A DNA stretch of 21,741 nucleotides from NCBI GenBank assembly GCA_934561555.1, contig CAKTGQ010000028.1, forward strand, positions 1 to 21,741. The letters run 5' to 3'. The notes beneath the pieces are model-generated. The model was not told the DNA's origin, did not search any database, and saw only the letters and a program-made list of their open reading frames with translations. Below, in pieces: positions 6,610 to 13,550 of this stretch. The first letter of the stretch is position 1. Each line of letters opens with the position of its first letter. The position numbers were made by a program, and so were the translations under genes. This DNA is from an uncultured Faecalibacterium sp. (lineage in GTDB: Bacteria; Bacillota; Clostridia; Oscillospirales; Ruminococcaceae).

Positions 6610-7283
6610 TGTACCTCTCCTCCGATCTCGTAGCCTTCCCCGATGCGGTTGCGGATGGGGTCGTACCCCAGCGCCGCCCGCAGCTTTTTGCGCAGGGCGG
6701 AGATATGCACCCGGATGGAGTTGCTGAAGCTGTCCACGCTGCCGTCCCAGACGTGCTCGATGAGTTCTTCCTGACTGACCGGGCGTCCCTGATGCAGCAG
6801 CAGATATTCCAGTACGCCGCTTTCCTTCCTCGTCAGCGCAAGGGGCTGACCGTCCACCGCGGCAACGCGGCTGCGGGTGTTGAAGCTGAGCCGCCCGCAG
6901 CACAAGCAGACATCCTGCTGGATGAATTTGCGCCGGGTCAGGCTGCGCACCCGGGCTTCCAGCTCTGCAAGGTGGAAGGGCTTGGAAAGATAATCGTTCG
7001 CCCCGTCATCCAGCCCTTCCACCTTATCTGCAATTTCACTGCGTGCAGATAAAATCAGCACACAGGTCTCAAGGTCGTGCTGCCGTAAGCTGCGCAGCAC
7101 CTGCATCCCGTCCACCTTGGGCAGGTTGAGGTCCAGCAGTACAAGGTCGTACCGCTCTGCCGCCAGTGCTTCCAGTGCGGCTTCGCCGTCTGCACAGGCG
7201 TCCACCTCGTACCCGGACAGCCGCAGCTTCCGGGCAATGTCCTCCCGCAGGGAGTGCTCGTCCTCTACCACCAAAAGGCGCAT
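6606..7283 (-). CDS. OmpR/PhoB-family response regulator
   Basis: 225-residue transcription factor. The receiver begins MRLLVVEDEHSLRE, with Asp51 in DLVLLDLNLPKVDG as phospho-acceptor. The C-terminal winged helix carries LTRKESGVLEYLLLHQGRPVSQEELIEHVW and SIRVHISALRKKL, the trans-activation and recognition-helix region of OmpR-type proteins. The frame extends upstream to an ATG at 7334, but that codon sits on a TATAAT sequence and has no ribosome binding site. The ATG at 7283 has AAGGGTGG about 8 bases upstream and fits the family start. It shares ATGA with the kinase and diverges from the CXXC/4Fe-4S/TlpA operon, whose promoter region carries tandem repeats likely bound by this protein. Confidence 0.94.
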   Translation of the reverse strand: MRLLVVEDEHSLREDIARKLRLSGYEVDACADGEAALEALAAERYDLVLLDLNLPKVDGMQVLRSLRQHDLETCVLILSARSEIADKVEGLDDGANDYLSKPFHLAELEARVRSLTRRKFIQQDVCLCCGRLSFNTRSRVAAVDGQPLALTRKESGVLEYLLLHQGRPVSQEELIEHVWDGSVDSFSNSIRVHISALRKKLRAALGYDPIRNRIGEGYEIGGEVQ

Positions 7284-7342
7284 TTTGTTTTCCACCCTTC
7301 CCGTAAAAATTCCGTTTCTTGCGTTTTTCTTCATTATAACAG

Positions 7343-7348
7343 ATTATA
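7343..7348 (-). promoter_or_regulatory. -10 element of the two-component operon
   Basis: Minus-strand TATAAT (7348-7343) with no recognisable -35; the -35 position falls inside the tandem repeats at 7356-7379. This suggests autoregulation by the response regulator. Confidence 0.6.
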
Positions 7349-7355
7349 GCAGACG

Positions 7356-7379
7356 GTGTTAAGATTCGTGTTAAGATTT
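7356..7379. promoter_or_regulatory. tandem 12-bp repeats, candidate response-regulator box
   Basis: GTGTTAAGATTC (7356-7367) is followed immediately by GTGTTAAGATTT (7368-7379), 11 of 12 bases identical. Direct repeats one helical turn apart are the usual binding site of OmpR-type dimers. The box lies between the divergent -10 elements at 7343 and 7409, both lacking a good -35. Confidence 0.6.
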
Positions 7380-7408
7380 TCTTAGCAGAAATTTTATCTC
7401 CCATGGTG

Positions 7409-7414
7409 TATACT
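7409..7414 (+). promoter_or_regulatory. -10 element of the thiol-redox operon
   Basis: TATACT with a poor -35 (CAGAAA at 7386-7391). The tandem boxes centre about 50 bases upstream of the expected start near 7421, the position of a class I or II activator. Confidence 0.6.
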
Positions 7415-7441
7415 GGTGCCATCAAACAACAGGAGGCTATG

Positions 7442-7585
7442 ATGTTCATGACAAAAAAACAGGCGCAGCTGCTTTTGCTTGCCGCCGGGGTTCTGATGCT
7501 GCTGTTCGGCGTATGGCGGGGCGAGGCAGATACCGTATTTTCAAAGGCCATCCGGCTGTGTATGGAGTGTGTGGGCATTGGATAA
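7442..7585 (+). CDS. CXXC-motif membrane micro-protein (CD1871A-like)
   Basis: 47 residues: one hydrophobic helix (QLLLLAAGVLMLLFGVW, about residues 8-26) followed by RGEADTVFSKAIRLCMECVGIG. The CMEC pair near the C-terminus is a CXXC redox or metal motif. The size, GEADTVF segment and C-terminal ECIGIG/ECVGIG ending fit the small clostridial family named after Clostridioides difficile CD1871A. Three in-frame ATGs (7439, 7442, 7448) follow AGGAGG at 7431-7436; 7442 or 7448 has the better spacing. It overlaps the start of the 4Fe-4S protein gene, so the two are probably coupled and interacting. Function is not established; handing electrons or a metal between the membrane partners is inference. 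Confidence 0.82.
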   Translation: MFMTKKQAQLLLLAAGVLMLLFGVWRGEADTVFSKAIRLCMECVGIG

Positions 7586-8462
7586 GAAAAAACTAGATCC
7601 CCTCGCCCGGTTCCGGGGCTTTATACAGGCCGGGGCGGCCCTTTTGACCAATATCCACCTGCCCAACTTTGCCAAAGGGACGCTGTATCAGGGCAGCGGA
7701 AAATACGTCTGCGTGCCGGGGCTGAACTGCTATTCCTGCCCGGGTGCTGCCGGTGCCTGCCCGGTGGGGGCGTTCCAAGCGGTGGTTGGTTCTTCCAAGT
7801 TCCGCTTTTCCTACTACATCACCGGCATCCTCATCCTCTTCGGGGTGCTGCTGGGGCGGTTCATCTGCGGCTTCCTCTGCCCGTTCGGGTGGTTTCAGGA
7901 GCTTTTGCACAAGATTCCCTCCCCCAAGCTCTCCACCAAAAAGTTAAAGCCGCTGCGCTATTTAAAGTATGCGGTGCTGCTGGTCATGGTGGTGCTGCTG
8001 CCTTTACTGGCGGTCAACGAGCTGGGCATGGGCGACCCGTTCTTCTGTAAATATCTCTGCCCGCAGGGCGTGCTGGAAGGTGCCATTCCCCTCTCTCTGA
8101 CCAATGCGGGCATCCGCGCCGCGCTGGGCAAGCTGTTTACATGGAAAGCCTGCATCTTGCTGGCGGTCATCGTGGGCAGCGTGGTGTTCTACCGCCCCTT
8201 CTGCAAGTGGCTGTGCCCGCTGGGCGCGTTCTATGCGCTGCTGAACAAAGTCTCGCTGTTCCAGATGCGCGTAGACACCCACAAATGCGTCTCCTGCGGC
8301 GCTTGTGCAAAGGCCTGCAAGATGGATGTAGACATTACCAAGACCCCAAACCACGCCGAATGTATCCGCTGCGGGATGTGCATGAAAGCCTGCCCTACGG
8401 ATGCCATCCAGTACAAGTTCGGGTTGGGAGACAAATCAAACGCTGAAACAACAAAGGAGTAA
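7569..8462 (+). CDS. polyferredoxin-like 4Fe-4S membrane protein (NapH/NosR-type)
   Basis: 297-residue membrane electron-transfer protein. An N-terminal cysteine group (Cys48, 54, 57, 64 in CVPGLNCYSCPGAAGACPVG) precedes transmembrane helices at about 82-98, 132-149 and 193-208. CxxxCP motifs lie at Cys100/104, 160/164 and 212/216. The C-terminus has two ferredoxin-type 4Fe-4S sites: CVSCGACAKAC (240-250) and CIRCGMCMKAC (265-275). Such proteins pass electrons across or along the membrane. The start is uncertain: GTG at 7569, or TTG at 7578 with GGAG about 10 bases upstream; no ATG is available and both overlap the upstream gene. Its stop lies next to the SD of the TlpA-like gene. A role in supplying reductant to the thioredoxin partner is inferred from the operon. 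Confidence 0.88.
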   Translation: MWALDKKKLDPLARFRGFIQAGAALLTNIHLPNFAKGTLYQGSGKYVCVPGLNCYSCPGAAGACPVGAFQAVVGSSKFRFSYYITGILILFGVLLGRFICGFLCPFGWFQELLHKIPSPKLSTKKLKPLRYLKYAVLLVMVVLLPLLAVNELGMGDPFFCKYLCPQGVLEGAIPLSLTNAGIRAALGKLFTWKACILLAVIVGSVVFYRPFCKWLCPLGAFYALLNKVSLFQMRVDTHKCVSCGACAKACKMDVDITKTPNHAECIRCGMCMKACPTDAIQYKFGLGDKSNAETTKE

Positions 8463-8466
8463 AACC

Positions 8467-9345
8467 ATGAAGCTTAACCGTGTAACCGCACTTTTGCTCA
8501 GCCTTGCGCTGGCTTTCAGCCTTGCCGCCTGCGGGCAGGGCGCATCCTCTGCATCTACTGCCTCTTCTTCCGCTTCCTCTGCGCCAGCGGAAAGCAAGAC
8601 CGAGGAGCAGCTGCTGGCCGAGGAAAACGAGATCCTTTCCGCAAACGATGCCCTGTGGGAGAAAGTGTTCTCCTCCATGGACAAAAACGTGACCGAAAGC
8701 ACCCTCAGCACGAACTACGGTGATTTTCTGCTCAGTGCCGTAGAAAAGGCAAAAGACCAGTTCTCGGACGAGGAGTACAAGACCCTGACCGCCGATGCAG
8801 AAAAGATCCGTGCCATTGAGGAACAAATTGCCGCTCTTACCCCTGCGGACGCGGCTGCTTCCAGTGCTGCCGCACAGGGCACTGCTTTCCCCCAGTTTGA
8901 GGGCAGCGATTTAGAGGGCAACCCGGTGGACAACAGCCTGTTTGCGGGCAACGCCTTTACGGTGGTGAACTTCTGGTTCAACGGCTGCAAGCCCTGCGTG
9001 GAGGAACTGGACGACCTGAACGCCCTGAACGAGAGGGTCAAAGCACAGGGCGGCGAGGTCATCGGCATCAACACCGAGACGCTGGACGGCAACCAGCAGG
9101 GCATCGAAGCTGCCAAAAAGCTGCTGGCTGCAACGGGCGCAAGCTACCGCAACATCTACTTTGCCTCCGGCAGCGAGGCCGGTAAGTTTGCACTGAACAT
9201 CATGGCCTTCCCCACCACCTACGTTTTTGACCGGGACGGCAACATTGTGGGGCAGCCCCTGCTGGGCGGCATCGACAAGGAAGAAAACCTTGCCGCCCTG
9301 CAAAAAAATATTGACGCCGCCCTTGCCAAGGACAGCGCCAAATAA
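8467..9345 (+). CDS. TlpA-like thioredoxin-fold lipoprotein
   Basis: 292-residue extracytoplasmic thiol-disulfide oxidoreductase. A lipoprotein signal peptide (residues 1-21) ends in the lipobox LAAC with Cys22 as the lipidated residue. A Ser/Ala-rich linker and a helical spacer follow, then a thioredoxin fold from about residue 140 with the active site FNGCKPC (Cys174, Cys177) and the cis-Pro loop MAFPTTYVFDRDG. The ORF extends upstream to 8401, but ATG 8467 is chosen because it begins the signal peptide and has AGGAG 7 bases before it. It is the third gene of the operon with the CXXC micro-protein and the 4Fe-4S membrane protein, and a strong terminator follows. It probably reduces disulfides of surface proteins or detoxifies oxidants outside the membrane; the target is unknown. 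Confidence 0.92.
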   Translation: MKLNRVTALLLSLALAFSLAACGQGASSASTASSSASSAPAESKTEEQLLAEENEILSANDALWEKVFSSMDKNVTESTLSTNYGDFLLSAVEKAKDQFSDEEYKTLTADAEKIRAIEEQIAALTPADAAASSAAAQGTAFPQFEGSDLEGNPVDNSLFAGNAFTVVNFWFNGCKPCVEELDDLNALNERVKAQGGEVIGINTETLDGNQQGIEAAKKLLAATGASYRNIYFASGSEAGKFALNIMAFPTTYVFDRDGNIVGQPLLGGIDKEENLAALQKNIDAALAKDSAK

Positions 9346-9358
9346 GCTATTCTCCCCT

Positions 9359-9381
9359 GCCGCCTTCGGGCGGCTTTTTTT
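9359..9381 (+). terminator. terminator of the thiol-redox operon
   Basis: GCCGCC, loop TTCG, GGCGGC, then T7. Confidence 0.93.
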
Positions 9382-9472
9382 GTTTGCGCCGGGCATTGCC
9401 ATGCACGCCCGGGCACCGGACGGAATACGCTGGGGCAGAAGCATACTTTTACCAGCAAAGGAGCGTATCTCC

Positions 9473-12085
9473 ATGAAAAACACCGGAACTCTCCGCATCC
9501 AGACCTTTGCGGCACGCCAGTCTGCCCCCGTAGAGGGGGTGACCGTTACAGTGCAGGGGGACGGCTTTACCCTGCACCGCATCACCGATGCCACCGGCAG
9601 CGCCGCCGATATCCCCATTGAAGCCCCCGCCTGCGCCCTCTCGCTGGACGAGAGCAACACCACCCGCCCTTACGCCATTGTCAGCCTGACCGCCGCAAAG
9701 CCCGGCTACCGCACCGTGCGCATTGAGGGCATCCAAATTTTTGCCGGGCAGGTAACGCTGGCGCAGCCGCAGATGCTGCCCGACACCGAGGAAGGCAAGG
9801 ACATCCCGGACGCGCCCATCGTCATCCCGCCGCACGCTTTGTTTGCGGGCAGCGGCGGCAGCGGCCCGCAGCCGCGGGAAAACTGCACGCCCCGGGTGCT
9901 GGAGCAGGTCGTCATCCCCAAAAATATCACGGTGCATCTGGGCAAACCGGCAGCTGCCGCCCGCAACGTGACGGTCTCCTTCCGGGATTATATCGCAAAC
10001 GTTGCTTCCAGTGAGGTCTACCCCACATGGCCGGAGCAGGCACTGCGGGCAAACATCCACTGCCAGATCTCACTGGCGCTGAACCGTATCTACACCGAGT
10101 GGTACCCCAGCAAGGGCTACACCTTCAACATCACCAACTCCACCAGCTACGACCAATACTACGTCCACGGGCGCACGGTGTTTGAGGTGATGGTGCGCAT
10201 TACGGATGATATCTTCAACACCTATCTGCGCAAAAGCGGTACGGTGAATCCCTATTATTCCGAGTACTGCGACGGCAAATCAGTCACCTGCCCGGGGCTC
10301 AAGCAGTGGGGCACGGTGACGCTGGCCAACAACGGGCGCAGTGCCTTGCAGATCCTGCGCTACTACTACGGCAGCAGCATCGAGATCGTGCGCACCAAAA
10401 ATATCCGCTCCATCCCCCAGAGCTACCCCGGCACACCGCTGCGGCAGGGCAGCCGCGGCGCGGCGGTATTCACCCTGCAAAGGCAGCTGAACCGCATTGC
10501 CAAGGACTACCCCTTCCTTGGCAAATTGGCGGTGGACGGTGTATTCGGCAGCCGGATGGCCGCCACGGTGCGGGCGTTCCAGAAGCAGTTCAACCTGACC
10601 GCAGACGGCGTGGTGGGGCGGCAGACATGGTACAAGATCAGCTACATCTATGTATCGGTAAAGGACCTTGCGGAGCTGACCAGCGAGGGCGAAACTTCCA
10701 CCGGCACCCTGTCCAACGGCACATGGAACGGCACGGCGCTCAGCACCGGCGCTTCCGGCAGCGCGGTGGAACAGGTGCAGTTCTGGCTGAACACGCTGTC
10801 GCAGTACGACAGCGCCATCCCCGCCGTAAAAGTGGACGGCGTATACGGCACTGCCACCGCCAATGCGGTGCGCGCCTTCCAGCGCAAGTACGGCCTTACG
10901 GTAGATGGCGTGGTGGGGCAGACCACATGGAAGGAGCTATATGACGAATTTTTGAGCATCCAGTCCGACAACGGCACCCCCAACGCCTACCCCGGCACCC
11001 CGCTGCGGGAGGGTTCTTCCGGACAAAACGTGCGGCTGGTGCAGTTCTGGCTGAAGATCGCCCGCACGGTATACACGAGCCTTGAAAACGTGACCGTAGA
11101 CGGAAAATTCGGCGCGGGCACGGCGGCTGCTGTGCGGCGTTTCCAGCGGTACTTCGGGCTGACGGCAGACGGCGTAGTAGGGCGCACCACGTGGCAAAAG
11201 CTGTACGAGGTGTACAACGATATCGCCAACCGGCTGCTCTCCTCTTCCCTGCGCCCCGGCGAGTACCCGGGCGTGCTGCGCACCGGCAGCTCTGGCACAG
11301 CGGTGCGGGAGCTGCAATTTTACCTCTACCTCATGAGCGCCTACGAGAGCAGCATCCCACCGGTAAGCATTGACGGCAAGTTTGGCCCGGATACCGAGCG
11401 CGCGGTGCGGGCATACCAGCGGTTTGCGGGGCTTACCGTAGACGGCGTGGTAGGGCGCACCACATGGAACTCGCTCTATGGCCGTGCCAGCCAGCTGCGC
11501 TCTTCCGGCCCGGTGGTCACCTTAAAGCGTCTGCCCTACCCCGGCACGCCGCTGACAGAGGGCAGCAGCGGCGAGGCCGTGCTGTACTACAATCTGCTTT
11601 TGCAGCGCATCGCCTATTATTTTTCCAGCGTAGAGGCCCCTCCCCTTGCCGACCACTATACCGAGGAGACTGCCACTGCCACCCGCAGCGCCCAGCAGCT
11701 ATTAGGGCTGGAGCAAACCGGCATTGCCGATGCCGACACATGGACGGCGGTGGAGGCGCTGAGCTTGCAGCTGGCTGCCCACGCCCCGAACCCCGACCGG
11801 GATACCCCGCCCAGCACCGCCTATCCGGGGCGCGCCATTGCCGAGGGCAGCGCCGGGCAGGAGGTGGGACAGGTGGAGCGCTGGCTCAACCGCCGGGCAC
11901 AGCTTTCCTGCGGCGAGGACTATGTGGCCGACAACAACCGCTTTGGCGCGGCAGACGCTGCCGCCGTGCGGACTTTCCAGCAGCAGGCGGGGCTGCAGCC
12001 GGTAAACGGTATCGTGTACCGGGAAACATGGCACGCTTTGCAAGCTCAGTGCACCGACCCCTGCGGCTGCGAGAAGGAGGAATGA
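9473..12085 (+). CDS. SpoIID/SleC-like protein with six peptidoglycan-binding repeats
   Basis: 870 residues, no signal peptide seen. Residues 1-100 look like a carboxypeptidase-regulatory-type beta-sandwich (PVEGVTVTV, KPGYRTVRIEGIQIF). Residues about 165-310 resemble the SpoIID/LytB transglycosylase fold of SleC: FRDYIANVASSEVYPTWPEQALRANI, with Glu181 at the position of the catalytic acid. Then come six PG_binding_1-type repeats (about 318-390, 424-497, 512-590, 601-668, 690-765, 784-862), most with a YPGTPLxxGSxG entry and a DGVVGxxTW exit; repeats five and six are divergent. The frame is open from 9227, but ATG 9473 has AAGGAG 9 bases upstream. The next gene starts 3 bases after the stop. 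SleC is a germination cortex-lytic enzyme in clostridia; a spore or wall role here is inference. Confidence 0.82.
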   Translation: MKNTGTLRIQTFAARQSAPVEGVTVTVQGDGFTLHRITDATGSAADIPIEAPACALSLDESNTTRPYAIVSLTAAKPGYRTVRIEGIQIFAGQVTLAQPQMLPDTEEGKDIPDAPIVIPPHALFAGSGGSGPQPRENCTPRVLEQVVIPKNITVHLGKPAAAARNVTVSFRDYIANVASSEVYPTWPEQALRANIHCQISLALNRIYTEWYPSKGYTFNITNSTSYDQYYVHGRTVFEVMVRITDDIFNTYLRKSGTVNPYYSEYCDGKSVTCPGLKQWGTVTLANNGRSALQILRYYYGSSIEIVRTKNIRSIPQSYPGTPLRQGSRGAAVFTLQRQLNRIAKDYPFLGKLAVDGVFGSRMAATVRAFQKQFNLTADGVVGRQTWYKISYIYVSVKDLAELTSEGETSTGTLSNGTWNGTALSTGASGSAVEQVQFWLNTLSQYDSAIPAVKVDGVYGTATANAVRAFQRKYGLTVDGVVGQTTWKELYDEFLSIQSDNGTPNAYPGTPLREGSSGQNVRLVQFWLKIARTVYTSLENVTVDGKFGAGTAAAVRRFQRYFGLTADGVVGRTTWQKLYEVYNDIANRLLSSSLRPGEYPGVLRTGSSGTAVRELQFYLYLMSAYESSIPPVSIDGKFGPDTERAVRAYQRFAGLTVDGVVGRTTWNSLYGRASQLRSSGPVVTLKRLPYPGTPLTEGSSGEAVLYYNLLLQRIAYYFSSVEAPPLADHYTEETATATRSAQQLLGLEQTGIADADTWTAVEALSLQLAAHAPNPDRDTPPSTAYPGRAIAEGSAGQEVGQVERWLNRRAQLSCGEDYVADNNRFGAADAAAVRTFQQQAGLQPVNGIVYRETWHALQAQCTDPCGCEKEE

Positions 12086-12088
12086 GGG

Positions 12089-12781
12089 ATGGCACGCCTT
12101 TTGATCTATGACGCCTACGAAAACAAGGTGTACACCTACGCAAACCTGAACGAGAACGACCCCATGCCTTACAGCACCCTGACCACCCTGCGGCTGCGGG
12201 AGTTCCGGGGCAAATCGGCCAGCCCTACCCTGTGGACCACCATTGCCGCCATGGAGGCGTGGAACCTGACCCGCCGCAAATACGGCAGGGGCATCCCGGT
12301 GGGGTACGCCTTCCGGCGTATCTGGGAGGGCGGCCACGGCACCCGCAGCCAGCACTACGCGGGGGTAGCGTTCGATGTGGGGCAAAGCCTTGACCAGCGC
12401 CAGCGCACCGCCATCTACAACGCCGCCCGCGCTACCGGCGCATGGGGCTATGTGGAGCCGCTGAGCCAGACCCCCACATGGGTGCACTTTGACCGTCGCT
12501 ACGGCACCCCGGCCTGCAGCGGCACCACCGCAGGCTACCCCACCCTGCGCCGGGGCAGCCGGGGCTGCTATGTCATGGTTTTGCAGGATGCGCTTTCCAC
12601 CCTTGGCTACCAGACCGGCAGCCGCATCGACGGCATCTTTGGTGCCCGCACCGAGCAGGCGCTGCGCGGCTACCAGAAGCGCACCAGTCTGCGGGTGGAC
12701 GGCGTGTGTGGCTGCGACAGCTGGAAAAAGATCTCCACCGCCGTCATTGGCATCGGGCGCACCAAAACCACCATTGACTAG
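12089..12781 (+). CDS. M15-type peptidase with C-terminal peptidoglycan-binding domain
   Basis: 230 residues. The N-terminal half has the zinc-peptidase signature of the M15/VanY carboxypeptidase family: SQHYAGVAFDVG gives His89 and Asp96, Glu123 in GYVEP could be the general base, and WVHFD supplies His133. The C-terminal half (about 150-218) is a PG_binding_1 repeat, YPTLRRGSRGCYVMVLQDAL to DGVCGCDSW, of the same type as those in the upstream protein. AAGGAGG lies 8 bases before the ATG and only 3 bases separate it from the upstream stop, so the two are co-translated partners. It probably trims peptide stems of peptidoglycan while the neighbour cleaves glycan. No signal peptide is visible, as for the partner, so release by lysis or packaging into the spore is possible. 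Confidence 0.85.
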   Translation: MARLLIYDAYENKVYTYANLNENDPMPYSTLTTLRLREFRGKSASPTLWTTIAAMEAWNLTRRKYGRGIPVGYAFRRIWEGGHGTRSQHYAGVAFDVGQSLDQRQRTAIYNAARATGAWGYVEPLSQTPTWVHFDRRYGTPACSGTTAGYPTLRRGSRGCYVMVLQDALSTLGYQTGSRIDGIFGARTEQALRGYQKRTSLRVDGVCGCDSWKKISTAVIGIGRTKTTID

Positions 12782-12797
12782 CGTTTGTCCCATACAG

Positions 12798-12835
12798 AAA
12801 GAGCGGCCGCACAAAACCATGTGCGGTCGCTCTTT
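12798..12835. terminator. bidirectional terminator between the lytic operon and flavodoxin gene
   Basis: AAAGAGCGGCCGCAC (12798-12812) pairs with GTGCGGTCGCTCTTT (12821-12835) with one mismatch or wobble. T-rich tails occur on both strands (CTCTTTTT on plus, CTCTTTCTG on minus), and convergent genes end on both sides. Confidence 0.9.
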
Positions 12836-12840
12836 TTCGC

Positions 12841-13332
12841 TTACTTTACAGCCTGTTTCAGCTGCTCGAGGTCTGCGACATCCGGGTGGGAGAGCGCCTT
12901 GTCGAAGTTTTCGATCAGGGCGTCCAGATTGGGGATGTGTACAGGCTTTGCCTTCATGGCCTCGTACCGCTGCCGGACGGACACCGGCATTTTACCCTGA
13001 CACATAAAGCTGCCTATGACGGTGCTGCTGCCGTCCAGCGCCTTCCGGGTGGCAGCAAGGATCTTTTCAAAGTAGGGCGCACTGCCGCCAAAGCCTGCGG
13101 TGCCGAACAGAAACACCCGCTTGCCGCGCAGCTGCTGCAAGAAATCCAGCGTGTCGGCATCCGCCTTGCCCTTGTCCGTCCAGAACCCCACATACAGGGT
13201 ATCTGCTGCCAGCGCAGCAGTATCCGGTGCGCCGAAATAGCAGCAGTCTGCCTGCGGCAGCTGCTCCCGCAGGGTCTGTGCCAGCAGCGCGGTGTTGCCG
13301 GTTTTGCTGCTGAATACGATGGCGTAGCTCAT
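12841..13332 (-). CDS. flavodoxin family protein
   Basis: 163-residue FMN-binding electron carrier. The phosphate-binding loop FSSKTGNTALLAQTL is at the N-terminus, followed by YVGFWTDKGKADADT and VFLFGTAGFGGS, the two loops that wrap the flavin ring. The C-terminal part, SFMCQGKMPVSVRQRYE and ALSHPDVADLEQLK, resembles a clostridial flavodoxin subgroup annotated BilS in some databases. I cannot verify this, and no bilirubin reductase (bilR) gene is beside it, so no gene symbol is given. The start at 13332 has GGGAGG about 7 bases upstream. A near-consensus promoter with an overlapping inverted repeat lies 100-150 bases upstream, suggesting regulated single-gene expression. Confidence 0.9.
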   Translation of the reverse strand: MSYAIVFSSKTGNTALLAQTLREQLPQADCCYFGAPDTAALAADTLYVGFWTDKGKADADTLDFLQQLRGKRVFLFGTAGFGGSAPYFEKILAATRKALDGSSTVIGSFMCQGKMPVSVRQRYEAMKAKPVHIPNLDALIENFDKALSHPDVADLEQLKQAVK

Positions 13333-13431
13333 TTTTACCTCCCTCAGAGCAGCGGCAAGGCTGCCGGCTGCTCTTGTGCATACGTTATTTTACGGCAGTT
13401 CCTTTGCAGGGAGAGCCTGAGATCATGGAAC

Positions 13432-13460
13432 AGTATATAGCAATTCAACTTTTAATGCAA
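13432..13460 (-). promoter_or_regulatory. promoter of the flavodoxin gene
   Basis: Minus strand: TTGCAT (13460-13455), 17 bases, TATACT (13437-13432). Confidence 0.6.
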
Positions 13461-13480
13461 CAGCAACAGCGTTGAATTGC
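13440..13480. repeat. 10-bp inverted repeat overlapping the flavodoxin promoter
   Basis: GCAATTCAAC (13440-13449) and GTTGAATTGC (13471-13480) are perfect inverted copies, 31 bp centre to centre, or three helical turns. One arm lies in the -35/-10 spacer and the other just upstream of -35. No T-run follows, so it is more likely an operator than a terminator. The regulator is not identifiable. Confidence 0.55.
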
Positions 13481-13550
13481 ATATCGCAAATATGCCGTTT
13501 TCATGTTGCACTAATTTCTTGCCTTGCGATTGTACAGCGCCCTGCCAAAA

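Noticed and set aside
9423..9450. Possible sporulation sigma-E/G promoter (GAATA ... CATACT) before the SpoIID-like gene
   Set aside because: The 14-base spacing is too short for the known consensus; kept only as a point to test.
11702..12820. 372-codon minus-strand frame across the two peptidoglycan-binding genes
   Set aside because: It is antisense to two clear domains, runs through the terminator at 12798 and has no start signal.
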